The notes below the pieces were generated by a model. That model made no database searches and was not told the DNA's origin. It saw only the letters and a program-made list of their open reading frames with translations. A DNA stretch of 64,000 bases, taken from positions 3,813,001 to 3,877,000 of the forward strand of contig CP067346.1 of NCBI GenBank assembly GCA_021561035.1, written 5' to 3'. Position 1 is the stretch's first letter, and each line of letters starts with the position of its first letter. Below, piece by piece: positions 1-10,102 of the stretch. The position numbers were made by a program, and so were the translations under genes. The stretch is from Clostridioides sp. ES-S-0054-01. GTDB taxonomy: Bacteria; Bacillota; Clostridia; Peptostreptococcales; Peptostreptococcaceae.

Positions 1-828
1 ATCAAATTTATAGTATTCGTAATTAGGCTTATCCTTTAGATGAACGTATGGAATAGTCTCATCTTCTTTAACTAGTTTATTTAAATTTTTATTGTAACTT
101 CCTAGAAAATATCCTTTATCATACATTGTTTGAGTATAGTTATCCCAAGAAACATTATTTACTATATTCATATCTTCAATTATAAATTTAAAGCCTTCAT
201 AAGCTCCTATTCCATTCCAGTGATGGTCTGTTTTAAAATACAAATCTTCTCGTTGAGATTCATTAAATTCTTTTAGAAAATGTTCATCTACATCTATATC
301 GTTTATAGTTTCTAAATCCAAATAACTTTTGAAAGCATTTTTATTATTAATATCATTTTTTATCCCATCAGTATATTTTGGGTATAAATGTGCTAGCATA
401 CTTTCTTTATTTGGAGTAGAAGTATAATAAACTTTTTTATTTGAATCAGCTGCTATTTTGGATAATTCATTTATTTCATTTGCAGCATCTTTTAATTCTT
501 TTTCAGACATTAATTTTGATGGTGTTGGCATAATCCAGTTATCATCTAGTAGATAATAGCTTTTAATTTTATTCTTACCAAGAACTATTTGTGCCCTAGA
601 GTATATTTCAGATAACTCTTCTCTAAATGGAAACTGGTCTGAAAAATAACTTTCAAATTTGCTTGTATATTTTCCAGATTTACAATCTTGTAGGGTTGGT
701 TTTTGAGCCAACGTTCGATTTTCAGATTCACTAATTTCTTTATCTTTACTTATTATGTGTATAAAGAATATTCCTATTATTATAACTACAAAAGGAATGG
801 ATATCCATTTTGATTTCTTATTATTCAT
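1..828 (-). CDS. DHHW-family protein, C-terminal part outside window
   Basis: The reverse strand reads open from an ATG at 828 to the window edge, so the C-terminus is missing. AGGAGGAAATTA precedes the start. The N-terminus is a short basic stretch followed by one hydrophobic segment (residues about 7-23), fitting a membrane-anchored extracytoplasmic protein. The family signature KTDHHWNGIGAYEGF is visible about 200 residues in (complement of roughly 210-240). DHHW/AlgX-like proteins work with MBOAT acyltransferases to O-acetylate extracellular polysaccharide, and here the gene starts only 14 bases after the MBOAT gene on the same strand, so they form an operon. The polymer substrate cannot be told from sequence. 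The family call is firm; the acetylation role is inference from the pairing. Confidence 0.85.
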   Translation of the reverse strand, partial: MNNKKSKWISIPFVVIIIGIFFIHIISKDKEISESENRTLAQKPTLQDCKSGKYTSKFESYFSDQFPFREELSEIYSRAQIVLGKNKIKSYYLLDDNWIMPTPSKLMSEKELKDAANEINELSKIAADSNKKVYYTSTPNKESMLAHLYPKYTDGIKNDINNKNAFKSYLDLETINDIDVDEHFLKEFNESQREDLYFKTDHHWNGIGAYEGFKFIIEDMNIVNNVSWDNYTQTMYDKGYFLGSYNKNLNKLVKEDETIPYVHLKDKPNYEYYKFD

Positions 829-842
829 TTTAATTTCCTCCT

Positions 843-2258
843 CTAGAATCTGAAGTATAAAAATGGATTATATGTAGAATTTATCAATATTACAACTACT
901 ATAAACATTAGTGACACTAAAAAAATTGAGTGAAGTGCATATATAAAATTACTTTCAATCAGCTTTTTAGCTTTTGATTTTAATATTGACTTAAGTTTAG
1001 GTATTATAGGTATTGCAAATATAATAGATAAAATTATAATATATCCATAATCATTTATATACATAATAAAGGAGTTATTGTATATTGGACTTGAGCCAAC
1101 TCCAAATAAAACTTGTATAAATTCAGATGCTTGTACCATATTATCTGCTCTGAAAAAGACCCATCCAATCATTACTATTAGCACTAAGTATATATGTCTA
1201 AATATCTGTGGTACCTTTTTTAGTAATTTACCTAAAAATACTTTTTCTATACTAATTAAGATTCCATAATATATACCCCATGTAAGAAATGTCCAATTAG
1301 CTCCATGCCATATTCCTGTTAAAGACCATACCACAAATAAATTTGTATATTGCTTAATAGGAGAAACTCTATTGCCACCTAAAGGTATGTATACATAGTC
1401 TTTAAACCAACTACTTAGCGATATATGCCATCTTCTCCAAAATTCAGATACAGATTGCGATATGTATGGATAGTTGAAGTTTTCAAGAAAATCAAATCCA
1501 AACATTTTACCAAGACCTATAGCCATATCACTGTAACCTGAAAAATCAAAGTATATTTGAAGTGTATAGCATATTATTCCCAGCCACGATTCAGCTATTG
1601 AAAGATTAGCTATATTTGCTGAAAAAACTCCATCTGCTACCACACCAAGTTGATTTGATAAAATAACTTTCTTAGCTAGACCACATACAAATCTATTTAC
1701 TCCAACTGCAAATTTTTCATTAGAATGAGTCCTTTTACTTATTTGCTCATCTACTGTTTGATACCTAACAATAGGACCTGCTACAAGTTGTGGGAATAAG
1801 CTTACATATAGAGCTAAGTCAAATATATTTCTTTGAACATTTGCGTCTTTTCTGTACACATCAATTACATAACTCATTGTTTGGAATGTAAAAAATGATA
1901 TACCTAAAGGTAGTGCTATTGTTGGAATACTTATATGAATATTAAATAACGCATTAAGATTGTCTACAAAGAAATTAGAATATTTAAAAATCACCAATAA
2001 TGATACGTTAAAAATCACAGATAATGTTAACCATAATTTCTTTTCTTTCTTATTATCTGAAGATATTTTAAGTCCAAATATATAATTGGCTGCTATAGAC
2101 CCAAGCATTAAGAATATATATCTAGGTTCCCCCCATGCATAAAAAAATAGGCTTGCAAGTAATAACACAAAATTTTTAAGTTTATCATTAACTAAATAGT
2201 AAAGTATAAAAACTACAGGTAAAAACGCGAACAAAAATGTTAAGCTACTAAAAATCAT
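843..2258 (-). CDS. MBOAT family O-acyltransferase (AlgI/DltB-like)
   Basis: This 471-residue multi-pass membrane protein has the MBOAT layout: an N-terminal hydrophobic block, the motif YFDFSGYSDMAIGLGKMFGF (about residues 235-255), the conserved FWRRWHISLSSWFKDYVYIP segment and the putative catalytic His in LTGIWHGANWTF. Length is usual for AlgI-type proteins. The family moves an acyl group, usually acetyl, across the membrane onto surface polysaccharide or teichoic acid. The DHHW gene follows 14 bases downstream and is the probable partner. A GGAGGTG lies rather far upstream and a weaker AAAGGGA lies closer; no better in-frame start is available. Substrate unknown. Confidence 0.9.
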   Translation of the reverse strand: MIFSSLTFLFAFLPVVFILYYLVNDKLKNFVLLLASLFFYAWGEPRYIFLMLGSIAANYIFGLKISSDNKKEKKLWLTLSVIFNVSLLVIFKYSNFFVDNLNALFNIHISIPTIALPLGISFFTFQTMSYVIDVYRKDANVQRNIFDLALYVSLFPQLVAGPIVRYQTVDEQISKRTHSNEKFAVGVNRFVCGLAKKVILSNQLGVVADGVFSANIANLSIAESWLGIICYTLQIYFDFSGYSDMAIGLGKMFGFDFLENFNYPYISQSVSEFWRRWHISLSSWFKDYVYIPLGGNRVSPIKQYTNLFVVWSLTGIWHGANWTFLTWGIYYGILISIEKVFLGKLLKKVPQIFRHIYLVLIVMIGWVFFRADNMVQASEFIQVLFGVGSSPIYNNSFIMYINDYGYIIILSIIFAIPIIPKLKSILKSKAKKLIESNFIYALHSIFLVSLMFIVVVILINSTYNPFLYFRF

Positions 2259-3040
2259 ATTTTTATATCAATTTAAATCCCTTTAATTGATATATTCACC
2301 TCCTTTAATTGACCCATTTATAGACTTATTTTATTGTATAACTACATTTGAAAAAACTTTGTTTTAAAAAAATGTATAACGTTGGACTAACATAGTTATA
2401 TTTAGGTACGAAATGGGTTGGCTTGTAAATTTAAGTAATAGTAGAACTTAATTTTATAATTAAATCCATCGCTTGATAATCATAAAGGTTATTTTGGACA
2501 TACTTATAAATATGTACTGATATATACACATAAAATCACAATATTTTTCTTGCTATGAGCCTATCTACATTAATATTATAATTTAACATAATAACATAAA
2601 AAATATATTTTGCAAATAGTTTCAATCTAATTGTAATTATTTACATCTCTTTTATCAAAAATATACTTTATACATCCCCCTCCCGACACAAAATCTTATA
2701 ATAATGAGTAGCGTCTAGAAGGTTTTGAACATAGTATATATGCATAAACTAAAATTAGGTTAAGTAGTCTTACTGAATCATCCTCTATAATAATTTTTTA
2801 AATGTCTAATGGAAATACCACTTATTTATAACACCCGTATTTGCTATAATCATAATGTTGTTTTTGCTTTTTCACAGAACAATTATCACATAGAAAAGGG
2901 GCTCTTAGAATCTATTTTCTATTTGTTGTACAAAAAAGTAAAAGGAGATATCTCAAAATTAAAATCTGAGTCATCCCCATATAAATAATTATAAGTATTT
3001 AAGCAATCTTGTTATTAAACAACCTTTGTTCCCCAAATTC
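2259..3040. other. 780-bp AT-rich intergenic region
   Basis: I find no convincing coding sequence here on either strand. The right part lies downstream of the MFS gene and the left part upstream of the MBOAT gene, so it should contain a terminator and a promoter, but I could not identify a strong hairpin with a U-run or a clear promoter. I saw no recognisable riboswitch core. Confidence 0.4.
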
Positions 3041-4270
3041 CTATTTTTCTCTTTTATTTATTTTATTTAAAGCATAAGTAGCAAATATACCTATAACTGC
3101 ACATACCACAGATAAAATGAATATATACGTATAACCTGTTTGTCCATATTTATCTAACCAATTACCTGCAATAGTATAATAAAACGCATCTGGAGAAAAT
3201 CCTATAAATGAAGCAAATCCAACTACTGCTCCTGTAGTTTCTAAAGATATATTAGACTCTGAAACAGATGCAAAGTATATACCTCTAAATCCAAATAATA
3301 TTACACTTAGTATTATCATATTTATTACAGCTATCCATATAAATCCTGCACTCTTAGGAATCACCAAGTAAGCAGCTGTACTTACTGTCATTAGTATAAA
3401 TCCTACAAACATTACTCTTATAGATGACCCAACTTTATCTGTTATGACACCAGCAACTGGAGATGCTCCCATTTTTATAACATAAGTTCTGATTATTGAT
3501 AGAGCAGAAACTAGAGTCATTGGCATCACATAAACTTCTGATAAATATGGGCTTAAATAAGTTAAGCTTGAGAATACTAAATAAGTTGAAAATATTATAA
3601 GACCAATTAACCATGCCTTTGGCATTGTAACTACTTTTAGTAATGATTTAATGCTTAATCCTTCATCTGATGCTCCACTATCTTTTTTCTCTTCTACTAA
3701 GAAAAATAGAAGTATACCACATATTATAGATGCTGCAGAATATAACCATACTACATATTTAAATCCTACTGTTATTTCAGCAAATTTACCAAAGAAGTAA
3801 AGACCTATAAAAGAAATTAATGTACCTGATACGCCTGATAATCCTTCATAAAAACCAAATATTCTTCCTTGCTCTGACTCACTTCCTTGCATTCTAACAA
3901 CCTTAACAGATGCTGAGAAGAAAGTTAATATTGTTGTAAACCCCCATAATACAAATATTAAAAGTATCATAGTATATGACGGGAATGTTGAGAAATAAAA
4001 CCCAAGTATTCCTGAAGCAATTAAAGAAAAAGTTATCAGTTTTCTAACTGAGAATCTATCTGCAAACCATCCTCCTATAAAATAGGATACCATTCCTACT
4101 AATCCATATAAACTTAATAAGTTCCCTATTTGTGTATGACTTAATGCTAAAGCTTGTTGCATTGGGTCATAAAATGATGATTTCATATATGGTAAACTAT
4201 ACATAGCTGTTGTTCCAAATGCCAATATGAATATTATCAAAAATCTTTTAACATTACTTTTGTTTTCCAT
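3041..4270 (-). CDS. MFS transporter
   Basis: This 409-residue protein has the about 12 hydrophobic segments of the major facilitator superfamily and a typical loop 2-3 motif, GGWFADRFSVRKL, near residue 66. The ATG at 4270 is preceded by AAGGAGAT. It lies 50 bases after the PLP-dependent lyase on the same strand with no terminator between, so the two are probably one operon under the promoter at 5629-5659. The context suggests transport of a sulfur amino acid or a related metabolite, but nothing in the sequence identifies the substrate or the direction of transport. Confidence 0.85.
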   Translation of the reverse strand: MENKSNVKRFLIIFILAFGTTAMYSLPYMKSSFYDPMQQALALSHTQIGNLLSLYGLVGMVSYFIGGWFADRFSVRKLITFSLIASGILGFYFSTFPSYTMILLIFVLWGFTTILTFFSASVKVVRMQGSESEQGRIFGFYEGLSGVSGTLISFIGLYFFGKFAEITVGFKYVVWLYSAASIICGILLFFLVEEKKDSGASDEGLSIKSLLKVVTMPKAWLIGLIIFSTYLVFSSLTYLSPYLSEVYVMPMTLVSALSIIRTYVIKMGASPVAGVITDKVGSSIRVMFVGFILMTVSTAAYLVIPKSAGFIWIAVINMIILSVILFGFRGIYFASVSESNISLETTGAVVGFASFIGFSPDAFYYTIAGNWLDKYGQTGYTYIFILSVVCAVIGIFATYALNKINKREK

Positions 4271-4320
4271 TGATTTTATCTCCTTAAAATTTTATTGTTT
4301 ATAATCTTATTCATATAGTT

Positions 4321-5475
4321 TTATTTTAATTTTTCTATTGCTTGTTTAAAGTCATTTATTATATCATTCGAAGATTCTAATCCAACAGCTATTCTTATTA
4401 GATTTTCTCCATTCATTTGAACCAATGTATGTTCCTCTCCTAGACTTGTTGCTATTGTAGCAAGCTCTAAAGAGTTCATTAATCTTCTACTAGCTTGGTC
4501 TCTTGTCAAACCATTGATACCATCCTTAAGTTTAAATGAAACTACACCTCCACCTAAACCATTCATTTGAGTTTTACAAAGCTCATATTGAGGATGAGAT
4601 TTTAATGCTGGATATTTTACTAATTCCACATTTTCCTCTTTCTCTAAAAACTCTGCCACTGCTAATCCATTTTCACAATGCTTTTTCATTCTCATATCTA
4701 ACGTTTTCATACCTCTTAAAATCATCCATGCACTCATTGGTGGTAAAGATGCTCCTGTAAAACAACATAGACTTGGCCATCTAACTAAATCTATTAATTC
4801 TTTTGAACCTGCTACTGCTCCCCCTAGAGTATCCCCATGTCCGTTTATAAATTTAGTAAGACTATGTATTACTAAATCTGCACCTAAATCTATCGGTCTT
4901 TGTATAATTGGTGTGCCAAAAGTACTATCAACTATAGCTAAGCTTTTATTTTCATGAGCAATTTCTGCTATTGTTTTTATATCTACTAAATCTAATGATG
5001 GATTTAAGGGACTTTCTATATAAACTATCTTAGTATTTGGTTTCATTGCATCTTTTACATTTTGTGGATTTACTGCATCTACAAATGTAACTTCAACTCC
5101 AAATTTAGATAACAACTCAGACATAAATAGTTTAGTGTGTGAAAATATTCCATCTGAGCTAACTATATGGTCTCCACTTTTTACTAATGCCAATATAGTA
5201 GATGTTATTGCCCCCATACCTGATGTACTAGATATAGCGCTTTCCGCATTTTCAAGCATAGCTAATTTATCCTCTAACTCTGTAAGTGTAGGATTACACT
5301 CTCTTGTATAAACATATCCCCATGTCATACACAACTCTTCAAAATGTTCTACTGTCTTTGCAGCAAATGTTGCTGTTTGACATATTGGTGTAGCTAATGC
5401 ACCTGTTGTTGGGTCTGCACTATGTCCCCAATGTATTATTTTTGTCTCTAAATCTTGATTAATATTATTACTCAT
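4321..5475 (-). CDS. Cys/Met-metabolism PLP enzyme, likely methionine gamma-lyase
   Basis: This 384-residue fold-type I PLP enzyme belongs to the Cys/Met metabolism family. The PLP lysine is Lys208 in VIHSLTKFINGHGD, with the cofactor-binding SSTSGMGA (about residues 82-89) and YTRECNPT (56-63) upstream. Such enzymes split methionine, homocysteine or cystathionine; methionine gamma-lyase gives methanethiol, 2-oxobutyrate and ammonia. The loop that carries Tyr and Cys in classical methionine gamma-lyases reads SSDGIFSHT here, so substrate preference is uncertain. GGGAGG precedes the ATG. The transcript should start near 5622, giving a leader of about 150 nt. The MFS gene follows in the same operon. 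A specific methionine substrate is inference. Confidence 0.8.
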   Translation of the reverse strand: MSNNINQDLETKIIHWGHSADPTTGALATPICQTATFAAKTVEHFEELCMTWGYVYTRECNPTLTELEDKLAMLENAESAISSTSGMGAITSTILALVKSGDHIVSSDGIFSHTKLFMSELLSKFGVEVTFVDAVNPQNVKDAMKPNTKIVYIESPLNPSLDLVDIKTIAEIAHENKSLAIVDSTFGTPIIQRPIDLGADLVIHSLTKFINGHGDTLGGAVAGSKELIDLVRWPSLCCFTGASLPPMSAWMILRGMKTLDMRMKKHCENGLAVAEFLEKEENVELVKYPALKSHPQYELCKTQMNGLGGGVVSFKLKDGINGLTRDQASRRLMNSLELATIATSLGEEHTLVQMNGENLIRIAVGLESSNDIINDFKQAIEKLK

Positions 5476-5519
5476 TTTGATTCCCTCCCGTTTCGGCTTA
5501 TTTATACAACGTTTTCCCT

Positions 5520-5540
5520 GCCAAATTTCACCAATTTGGC
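5520..5540. repeat. 8-bp inverted repeat in the lyase leader
   Basis: GCCAAATT-TCACC-AATTTGGC is a perfect 8-bp palindrome with a 5-base spacer, about 45 bases upstream of the lyase start codon and within its predicted leader. It has no U-run, so it is not a terminator. It could be an operator or an RNA hairpin near the ribosome site. Confidence 0.5.
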
Positions 5541-5628
5541 TTAATCTTAATAACTTTTTTCAAGTATACTTTTATATTTGTTATAATTCCTAAAAATCTG
5601 ACACTTATTTTGTCTTTTTACAGTTCTA

Positions 5629-5659
5629 ATTATAAACTCTATAGTAACTATAGAGTCAA
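5629..5659 (-). promoter_or_regulatory. MerR-type promoter with 19-bp spacer, upstream of the lyase/MFS operon
   Basis: On the reverse strand TTGACT (5659-5654) and TATAAT (5634-5629) are separated by exactly 19 bases, CTATAGTTACTATAGAGTT. The spacer is occupied by the near-perfect dyad ACTCTATAG-TAA-CTATAGAGT (5636-5656). An over-long spacer filled by a dyad is the hallmark of promoters that MerR-family activators untwist. The sequence is direct observation; the identity of the regulator is unknown. Two MerR genes lie in this window (10103 and 45259) but neither is adjacent. Confidence 0.8.
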
Positions 5660-5689
5660 TATGTTTTTGATATTTTTTTTACAATGTTT

Positions 5690-6035
5690 AAAATTCTTTT
5701 TCTTTCTAGCAAAACACCTTCCCTAATTGAGTACATTCCATCATCATATTTCTCTCAAGTTCTGCAACTAAAAGTAATGTAATTAAAAAGAAATTCAATT
5801 TGATTTTTTAAACTATCTTTTTGATTATAGGTTGAAACCCTTGAATAAATAACTATTTTTCTACCATCTGTTTCTTTATGTATTATGTACATTCTAGATG
5901 TTGTTTAAGTGTAATACCTTCTATTCGTAGGCATTCTAATGCCTTTAATTTACCGTCATTATCCCATAGTTATAACTGACATATTTAATAATTCTGCAAA
6001 TTCTTTAAGCTTATAATGCTTACTAATATAAGCAA
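5690..6035 (-). pseudogene. IS607-type serine recombinase (TnpA) remnant
   Basis: The reverse strand shows, in three broken frames, the parts of an IS607-family recombinase in order. First comes a MerR-like helix-turn-helix (KLKEFAELLNMS), then DNDGKLKAL, RMPTNRRYYT, HKETDGRKIVIYSRVSTYNQ and KDSLKNQIEF. IVIYSRVS carries the catalytic serine region. Stops and frameshifts interrupt it and the C-terminal half is not recognisable. No accompanying tnpB was seen here. It sits directly upstream of the lyase promoter and next to other decayed genes, marking an old insertion. Confidence 0.75.
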
Positions 6036-6135
6036 AACTTTCTGTGATTATATTATACTGTGTTTGATTATATTCTTAATTGCTACAAATTTCCTCCTTG
6101 TATTATAATTGTGTTTAGTAAACCTATATACTATA

Positions 6136-6975
<840 letters not shown>

Positions 6976-7004
6976 AAATTAATTACTCTATAGGAGGAAG
7001 GAAA

Positions 7005-7103
7005 ATGGCAAGAGTTATAGAAAAATTTCATGTTAAAAAAAAGGTATTAAGAAATAAAAGATATAGATACTTTATTATAAAAGCGTTACTTTTAATAACA
7101 TAG
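7005..7103 (+). CDS. Short basic peptide ORF with a strong ribosome site
   Basis: An ATG at 7005 is preceded by GGAGGAAGG and opens a 32-codon frame that begins MARVIEKFHVKKK and ends KALLLIT. It is very basic with a hydrophobic tail. I do not recognise it. It may be a real small protein or the leading fragment of a deleted gene, since it borders a pseudogene cluster. The only support is the ribosome site and codon continuity. Confidence 0.35.
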   Translation: MARVIEKFHVKKKVLRNKRYRYFIIKALLLIT

Positions 7104-7187
7104 TAATTCATTTATAATTTGTTTGACTATGTAAAAAATTATCAATATAATGAAATTAATGAGTTTATATAAATTGGAGGAAATAAT

Positions 7188-7415
7188 ATGAATATTCTGT
7201 TAAAAGATGCAATAGATGAATTAAAAAACATCCATTGCGGAGAAGTTTTTTTATTAAAAGAATTGTTCAAAGGCTATGAATGGAACAGATTGGAGATGAA
7301 TATCAGATTAAAGTTAGGAAAACTTTTCTTGTGTGAAGTAGTAAGTAATCCCAATTTAAATGTAGAAGTCATCAATAAAAACTCTGCTTATCAACAAATG
7401 TATAAAAAAAAATAA
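7188..7415 (+). CDS. DUF1413 family small protein
   Basis: This 75-residue protein contains the DUF1413 pattern LKELFKGYEWNRLEMNIRLKLGKLFL (given here only as the start and end of the motif, residues about 23-48). The ATG has GGAGGAAAT in front. Members are small soluble proteins of unknown function, often near mobile or plasmid-like genes in Firmicutes. The 32-codon ORF at 7005 lies 84 bases upstream on the same strand and may be co-transcribed. No function is proposed. Confidence 0.65.
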   Translation: MNILLKDAIDELKNIHCGEVFLLKELFKGYEWNRLEMNIRLKLGKLFLCEVVSNPNLNVEVINKNSAYQQMYKKK

Positions 7416-7569
7416 TGGTTTAAATATATATGATAATATAATCTTCTCGTTGATTCAAAAGTTAAAGCTTTCAATACAAAACAATTGTGCTATTTTAACA
7501 TTTATCAATATATCTAAATTTATATAATTAACAAATATAAATAGTACTGTTTAAATTATGTTATTTAGG

Positions 7570-7629
7570 ATAGATAAATCTTAACCCTACTCCAGCATAA
7601 GTACTAAAATAGGGCTTAGAATTATCTAT
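7570..7629 (-). terminator. Imperfect stem-loop downstream of the DUF3298 gene
   Basis: Two roughly 20-base arms (7570-7589 and 7610-7629) pair with a few mismatches around a 20-base loop containing AGTACT. It begins 4 bases after the stop codon of the gene ending at 7634. There is no clear U-run on that strand, so termination is likely but not certain. Confidence 0.45.
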
Positions 7630-7633
7630 ATTT

Positions 7634-8377
7634 TTATCCCCTAAAATGTTTAGTTCTTACTCTTGATTGAACATATATGTCTGGAGAAATACAATATATG
7701 CGTGAATTTATAAAGTTTCCAAAATCAGAAAATTTAATTTTGAACTTAGGTATTCCAAAGCTTTCGGGTGCTATCTCATCAACACCAAAATAAACAACAA
7801 TTCCATCATCTGTAATATAAAAAGCTTGGTCCTCAGGTATGACTAGTTCCACATTAGAATAGTACATATCTCTATTTTCATTTATTTGAGATTTTATATA
7901 ATCAGTTATTATATTTATATAATCAACCCCATCTCTAAAAATATCCCCAAGCAAAAGTTCTTTTCCAGTTGTCAAATCTATATTGTAATTATTCAATGTA
8001 TTATACTTAGGTCCAGAGTTGCTAGTAAAAGCCATAAGACTTAATATCATACTTAGCACATAATTTTTATTAAAAGTAACTGCATAACTAGTAGATACCC
8101 AATAACTCTGCTTTGGAAGTGAGTTTTGAGAAGCTGCATTATTATATTCTTGTTCTTCTTCCTGTAAACCATTTTTAAAATTGTTTACAGTCATTTTTAC
8201 AGCATTGTTTATGTTATTTAAAATCACTGGATTTACATAGGTAGATTGATTTCTAATATTGTATATAATAGGATATTTTACATCATACGAAAAATACTTA
8301 CTTCTTTCAAAGTCTTCATTAAATTGCACATATAGTATATTATATGTACAAGTATTTGTAGATTGATAATTTTCCAT
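7634..8377 (-). CDS. DUF4163/DUF3298 domain protein (RsiV-like fold)
   Basis: This 247-residue protein has an N-terminal DUF4163-like half (YFSYDVKYPIIYNIRNQS) and a C-terminal DUF3298 half (LTTGKELLLGDIFRDG and FYITDDGIVVYFGVDEIAPES). The same pair forms the extracellular part of anti-sigma factor RsiV and many clostridial surface or spore-associated proteins. No signal peptide, transmembrane helix or anti-sigma segment is present, so it is not an RsiV orthologue. The start at 8377 has a GGGGAGGG ribosome site. It is a single-gene unit ended by the stem-loop at 7570-7629. Confidence 0.75.
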   Translation of the reverse strand: MENYQSTNTCTYNILYVQFNEDFERSKYFSYDVKYPIIYNIRNQSTYVNPVILNNINNAVKMTVNNFKNGLQEEEQEYNNAASQNSLPKQSYWVSTSYAVTFNKNYVLSMILSLMAFTSNSGPKYNTLNNYNIDLTTGKELLLGDIFRDGVDYINIITDYIKSQINENRDMYYSNVELVIPEDQAFYITDDGIVVYFGVDEIAPESFGIPKFKIKFSDFGNFINSRIYCISPDIYVQSRVRTKHFRG

Positions 8378-8544
8378 TAAAACCCTCCCCTTTTATTAAA
8401 AAAATCAGATACAATATAATATGCTTAAAACAGTAATAATGTTAATAGTAAATGTAAAGAATAGAAAGTATCTAAAACAACAAAAAATGACTAATTTTGT
8501 GGTATAATACATAGGATTGAGAGTTATTTTATAGGAGGAAGTAT

Positions 8545-9417
8545 ATGTTATTATTAGCAGATAAATGGAAAGATTATGAACTTATAGATATGGGAAATGG
8601 AGAAAAATTAGAGCGTTGGGGTAATTATGTACTTAGAAGACCAGACCCACAGGTTGTGTGGCCAATGGAATCTGAATGGGCTTTGTGGAAAAACCCTCAT
8701 GGACACTATCATAGAAGCAATAAAGGTGGAGGTCAATGGGAACACAAAAAAAGATACCCAGAGCAATGGACTATAAATTATAAAAACCTAAAGTTTCACA
8801 TTAAACCAACTGGATTTAAACACACTGGTTTGTTCCCAGAGCAAGCAGCCAACTGGGATTGGATGATAGACAAAATAAAGAAAGCTAACAGACCTATAAA
8901 AGTGTTAAATCTTTTTGCATATACCGGTGGGGCTACTGTAGCTTGTGCATCTGCTGGTGCAGAAGTATGTCATGTTGATGCTGCAAAGGGTATGGTTAAT
9001 TGGGCAAAAGAAAACATAGAATTATCAGGTCTTAAAAATCAAACAGTAAGATTTATAGTAGACGATGTTGTAAAGTTTGTTGAAAGAGAAATAAGAAGAG
9101 GTAAAAAATATGATGCAATAATAATGGACCCACCTTCTTATGGAAGAGGTCCTAAAGGAGAAGTATGGCAAATAGAAGAAAAGTTATATAGTTTTGTAGA
9201 TTTATGTATGGGAGTTTTATCAGATAATCCTTTGTTTTTCTTGATTAATTCTTATACAACAGGGTTTTCTCCAATAGTTCTTGAAAATGTATTGTCTACA
9301 ACAATAGGTAAGAGGACAAATACAGGATATATATATGGTGGAGAATTAGGAATACCAGCTTCTAGAGATGGTAAGATACTTCCTTGTGGTATATTTGGAA
9401 GATGGGAGAAAAAATAA
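8545..9417 (+). CDS. Class I SAM-dependent RNA methyltransferase
   Basis: This 290-residue protein has the Rossmann methyltransferase motifs: VLNLFAYTGGATVACA (motif I, about residue 125), VCHVDAAKGMVNWAKEN (motif II) and IIMDPPSYGRGPKGE (motif IV, about residue 195). It resembles the catalytic part of RlmI/RlmK-like 23S rRNA methyltransferases but lacks a PUA domain. The DPPSYG motif suits base methylation; the exact target is unknown. GGAGGAAGT precedes the ATG. Its stop overlaps the start of the next gene (TAATG), so it is translationally coupled to a pseudouridine synthase. This supports a shared RNA-modification role. Confidence 0.85.
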   Translation: MLLLADKWKDYELIDMGNGEKLERWGNYVLRRPDPQVVWPMESEWALWKNPHGHYHRSNKGGGQWEHKKRYPEQWTINYKNLKFHIKPTGFKHTGLFPEQAANWDWMIDKIKKANRPIKVLNLFAYTGGATVACASAGAEVCHVDAAKGMVNWAKENIELSGLKNQTVRFIVDDVVKFVEREIRRGKKYDAIIMDPPSYGRGPKGEVWQIEEKLYSFVDLCMGVLSDNPLFFLINSYTTGFSPIVLENVLSTTIGKRTNTGYIYGGELGIPASRDGKILPCGIFGRWEKK

Positions 9418-10082
9418 TGATAAAAGTCATATATGAAGATAACCATTTATTAGTTGTAGAAAAACCAGTTAACATATTATCTCAGGGGGATAATACTAAT
9501 GATAAGGATATGGTAAATCTTTTAAAAGACTATATTAAAAAAAAGTATAACAAACCTGGAAATGTATACATTGGTTTAATACATAGATTGGATAGACCAG
9601 TAGGTGGAGTTATGGTTTTTGCAAAAACATCAAAGGCTGCTTCTAGATTATCTGAGCAAGTAAGAAATAAGACCTTTAAAAAAACCTATCTAGCTGTTGT
9701 TCATGGTATGCTAAAATCTAATTCAGATACATTAAGGGATTTTTTATATAAGAATAAAAAGACTAATATGGTAACTGTAGTGAAAAAAAATCATAAATAT
9801 GCCAAAGAAGCTGAACTCAACTATAAGGTATTAGACTTTAAAGAAAATTTAAGCTTAGTCCAAGTTGATTTAAAGACTGGTCGCTCTCATCAGATAAGAG
9901 TTCAATTTGCAAGCAGAAAACATCCATTATACGGAGACCAAAAATATGGCAAAGAAATAAATAAAGTTGGACAACAAATATCTCTTTGGTCCAATAAGAT
10001 AGAAATCTACCATCCTACTACAAAAGAAAAAATGGAATTTACATGTCATCCATCGGATAAATATCCATGGAATATATTTTAA
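9417..10082 (+). CDS. RluA-family pseudouridine synthase
   Basis: This 221-residue protein starts at the ATG (9417) that overlaps the stop of the methyltransferase, with GGGAGA 8 bases upstream. A longer frame from 9384 would extend into the previous gene and is not favoured. The catalytic motif HRLDRPVGGVMVFAKT carries the essential Asp, followed by LKTGRSHQIRVQFA and HPLYGDQKYG of the family. There is no S4 domain, as in short RluA/TruC-like members. It isomerises uridine in rRNA or tRNA; the site cannot be told from sequence. Confidence 0.9.
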   Translation: MIKVIYEDNHLLVVEKPVNILSQGDNTNDKDMVNLLKDYIKKKYNKPGNVYIGLIHRLDRPVGGVMVFAKTSKAASRLSEQVRNKTFKKTYLAVVHGMLKSNSDTLRDFLYKNKKTNMVTVVKKNHKYAKEAELNYKVLDFKENLSLVQVDLKTGRSHQIRVQFASRKHPLYGDQKYGKEINKVGQQISLWSNKIEIYHPTTKEKMEFTCHPSDKYPWNIF

Positions 10083-10102
10083 ATCTCAAATGAGGTGATT
10101 AT

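Noticed and set aside
1078..1269. Plus-strand ORF inside the MBOAT gene
   Set aside because: It is antisense to a gene with clear family motifs and has no ribosome site.
9384..9416. Longer start for the RluA-family gene
   Set aside because: It would lie within the methyltransferase gene; the TAATG overlap start has a ribosome site and fits the family N-terminus.
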